Assembly: GCA_964636705.1 (NCBI GenBank)
Contig: CAZWUJ010000002.1
Location: forward strand, 62,001 to 126,000
Direction of reading: 5' to 3'
DNA: 64,000 nucleotides
Source: VXRJ01 sp964636705
GTDB lineage: Bacteria > Acidobacteriota > Vicinamibacteria > Vicinamibacterales > UBA8438
Shown here in pieces: positions 62,999 to 64,000 of the stretch. How positions within the stretch are numbered: the first letter of the stretch is position 1; every line of letters begins with the position of its first letter. The notes below the pieces were generated by a model. That model saw only the letters and a program-made list of their open reading frames with translations, did no database searches and was not told the DNA's origin. A program made the translations under genes and the position numbers.

Positions 62999-63798
62999 CA
63001 CGCACCCACGCCCCGGTTCTGTTCCCAGACGTATCGGAGGCCGACCAGGGTCAGGTCCGGCTCGACCGCGTCGATCACCGTCGTTTCGTCAGCGACTGCC
63101 CCGGCAAGACCTCCGGTGCCGACGCAGATCGGTGTCGCTCCATCTCCCAACGCGTCACGCAGCCGCCCCACGATACCCTCCACCATCGCGACGTAGCCGT
63201 AGAACAGACCGGACTGCATGGAAGCCACCGTGGTGCGGCCGATTATCTCCGCCGGTTTCCGAACGTCGACCCGCGGGAGCCGCGCGGCCCGCTGAAACAA
63301 CGCGTCGGCCGATATCTCGACACCGGGACAGATCACGCCGCCGAGGTATTCACTGGCGGCGGAAATAACGTCGAACGTCGTTGCGGTGCCGAAGTCGACA
63401 ACAATGACGGGACGGACCGCGCCGTCCGGGGATCGCGCGTACCGGCGGACCGCCGCGACCGCGTTCACCAGACGGTCTGCTCCGACGTCGGACGGCTGTT
63501 CGTAGCCGATCGGCAGACCGGCGTTCTCGGCGCCAGCAACGAGAATCGGCCGGCCGATTCGCCGCGCCACCATCTCGGTGACCGTATGGGTCAGGACGGG
63601 AACCACCGAGGCAAGAGCGATCCCCTCGATCCGTTGCGGGTCGATTCCATGTTCCGCAAGCAGGCGACTCATCAACACCCAGAGTTCGTCTTCGGTTCGG
63701 GCGGGAAGCGTCGTCAGGCGCCAGCTCACCTTGAGAGTCGCGCCTTCGAAGATGCCGAGGACGACGTTCGTGTTGCCGACGTCTATGGCGAGCAGCAT
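62998..63798 (-). CDS. coaX: Type III pantothenate kinase
   Basis: A 266-residue ASKHA-fold kinase, first step of coenzyme A synthesis. Landmarks are the phosphate-binding LLAIDVGNTNVVLGIF at the start, IGYEQPSDVGADRLVNAVAA and the Asp-containing VVDFGTATTFDVI, plus YLGGVICPGVEIS. The ATG at 63798 is chosen because type III kinases begin exactly there; the frame extends 21 residues further upstream without homology. It lies 4 bases after birA, the usual birA-coaX pair. Confidence 0.94.
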   Translation of the reverse strand: MLLAIDVGNTNVVLGIFEGATLKVSWRLTTLPARTEDELWVLMSRLLAEHGIDPQRIEGIALASVVPVLTHTVTEMVARRIGRPILVAGAENAGLPIGYEQPSDVGADRLVNAVAAVRRYARSPDGAVRPVIVVDFGTATTFDVISAASEYLGGVICPGVEISADALFQRAARLPRVDVRKPAEIIGRTTVASMQSGLFYGYVAMVEGIVGRLRDALGDGATPICVGTGGLAGAVADETTVIDAVEPDLTLVGLRYVWEQNRGVGA

Positions 63799-63802
63799 TC
63801 CG

Positions 63803-64000
63803 TTACCTATCCCGGCGACCCCACCGAAGTTCGCCGCCGACGATTCGCTCGGTGGCGCCATCCGTGTCCACCAGAAGGGCGCCCGTCCCGTCGATGCCGG
63901 CGGTCAGGCCGCGGTGGCTGGTCCCCGCGCCGTCGTCCCACGCCACCGGAGCCCCGACGCTGCTGGGCGACAGTTCACGCCACCGGTTGATCAAGTCCGT
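63803..64000 (-). CDS. birA: Biotin-protein ligase BirA, C-terminal end, cut by window edge
   Basis: Only the last 65 codons are inside the window; the gene begins beyond the right edge. The residues TDLINRWRELSPSSVGAPVAW, then RGLTAGIDGTGALLVDTDG, match the C-terminal SH3-like domain of biotin-acetyl-CoA-carboxylase ligases, including the G-x-A-x-G-I-D-x-x-G-A-L-L pattern. The position directly in front of coaX supports the call. Confidence 0.8.
   Translation of the reverse strand, partial: TDLINRWRELSPSSVGAPVAWDDGAGTSHRGLTAGIDGTGALLVDTDGATERIVGGELRWGRRDR

Overview
The window is one gene-dense, high-GC bacterial chromosome segment with a Gram-negative envelope. It encodes TonB-dependent receptors with an N-terminal carboxypeptidase-regulatory-like domain, BamD, Lnt, many secreted quinoprotein-type beta-propellers, DUF1080 and LVIVD proteins, and a dnaK-dnaJ-hspR heat-shock block. 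This mix is typical of Acidobacteriota, probably a Vicinamibacteria-like lineage. That placement is an inference from gene content, because no rRNA gene is present.

Layout. 0-2 kb: a 5'-truncated AbfD/HpaB-family flavoprotein and a vapBC toxin-antitoxin pair. 2-11 kb: a TonB receptor, a transporter pair (OxlT-like MFS and AtoE), and a plus-strand run of two beta-propeller proteins and an MBL-fold hydrolase. 11-21 kb: a minus-strand run of eight genes that looks like a periplasmic oxidative catabolic module. It holds two PQQ dehydrogenases, a cytochrome c fused to a peptidylglycine-monooxygenase-like copper domain, an epoxide-hydrolase-like Tat protein, a DUF1080 protein, a lactonase-type propeller and a 2-hydroxyacid dehydrogenase. 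21-26 kb: a phosphotransferase next to an enolase paralogue with altered catalytic residues, an esterase, a metzincin protease and a sensor-less sigma-54 activator. 26-35.5 kb: a tightly packed core run (def, fmt, rsmB, PASTA protein, rpe, sugar epimerase, bamD), then pgsA, sugar-nucleotide genes and tRNA-Gly(CCC). 35.5-43 kb: a bactofilin overlapping an ATP-grasp gene, an M20 amidohydrolase, a previously split redoxin gene that reads as a selenoprotein, and several secreted proteins of unknown role. 43-51.5 kb: hemW, a DnaC-like ATPase, hspR, dnaJ, dnaK, a class A penicillin-binding protein, and prfB with its programmed frameshift. 51.5-64 kb: lnt, SPOR protein, SPFH and NfeD proteins, mobA-argS, hpt, a second large TonB receptor, an unknown gene, coaX and the end of birA.

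Most notable observations. (1) An in-frame UGA sits at the first position of a CxxC-like motif (U-L-A-C) in a SelU/AhpC-like redoxin at 38693-39235, followed by a possible SECIS stem. (2) The heme-copper monooxygenase fusion at 16980-18296 keeps all expected copper ligands. (3) The enolase paralogue has lost the catalytic His and altered a Glu. (4) A dispersed hairpin-forming intergenic repeat occurs in three copies and supplies stop codons. (5) Several genes lack a Shine-Dalgarno sequence and carry a -10-like hexamer 4-9 bases before the start codon, suggesting leaderless mRNAs.

Intergenic space is small throughout. No stretch over 300 bases lacks a gene, and I saw no CRISPR array, insertion sequence, prophage or rRNA gene.
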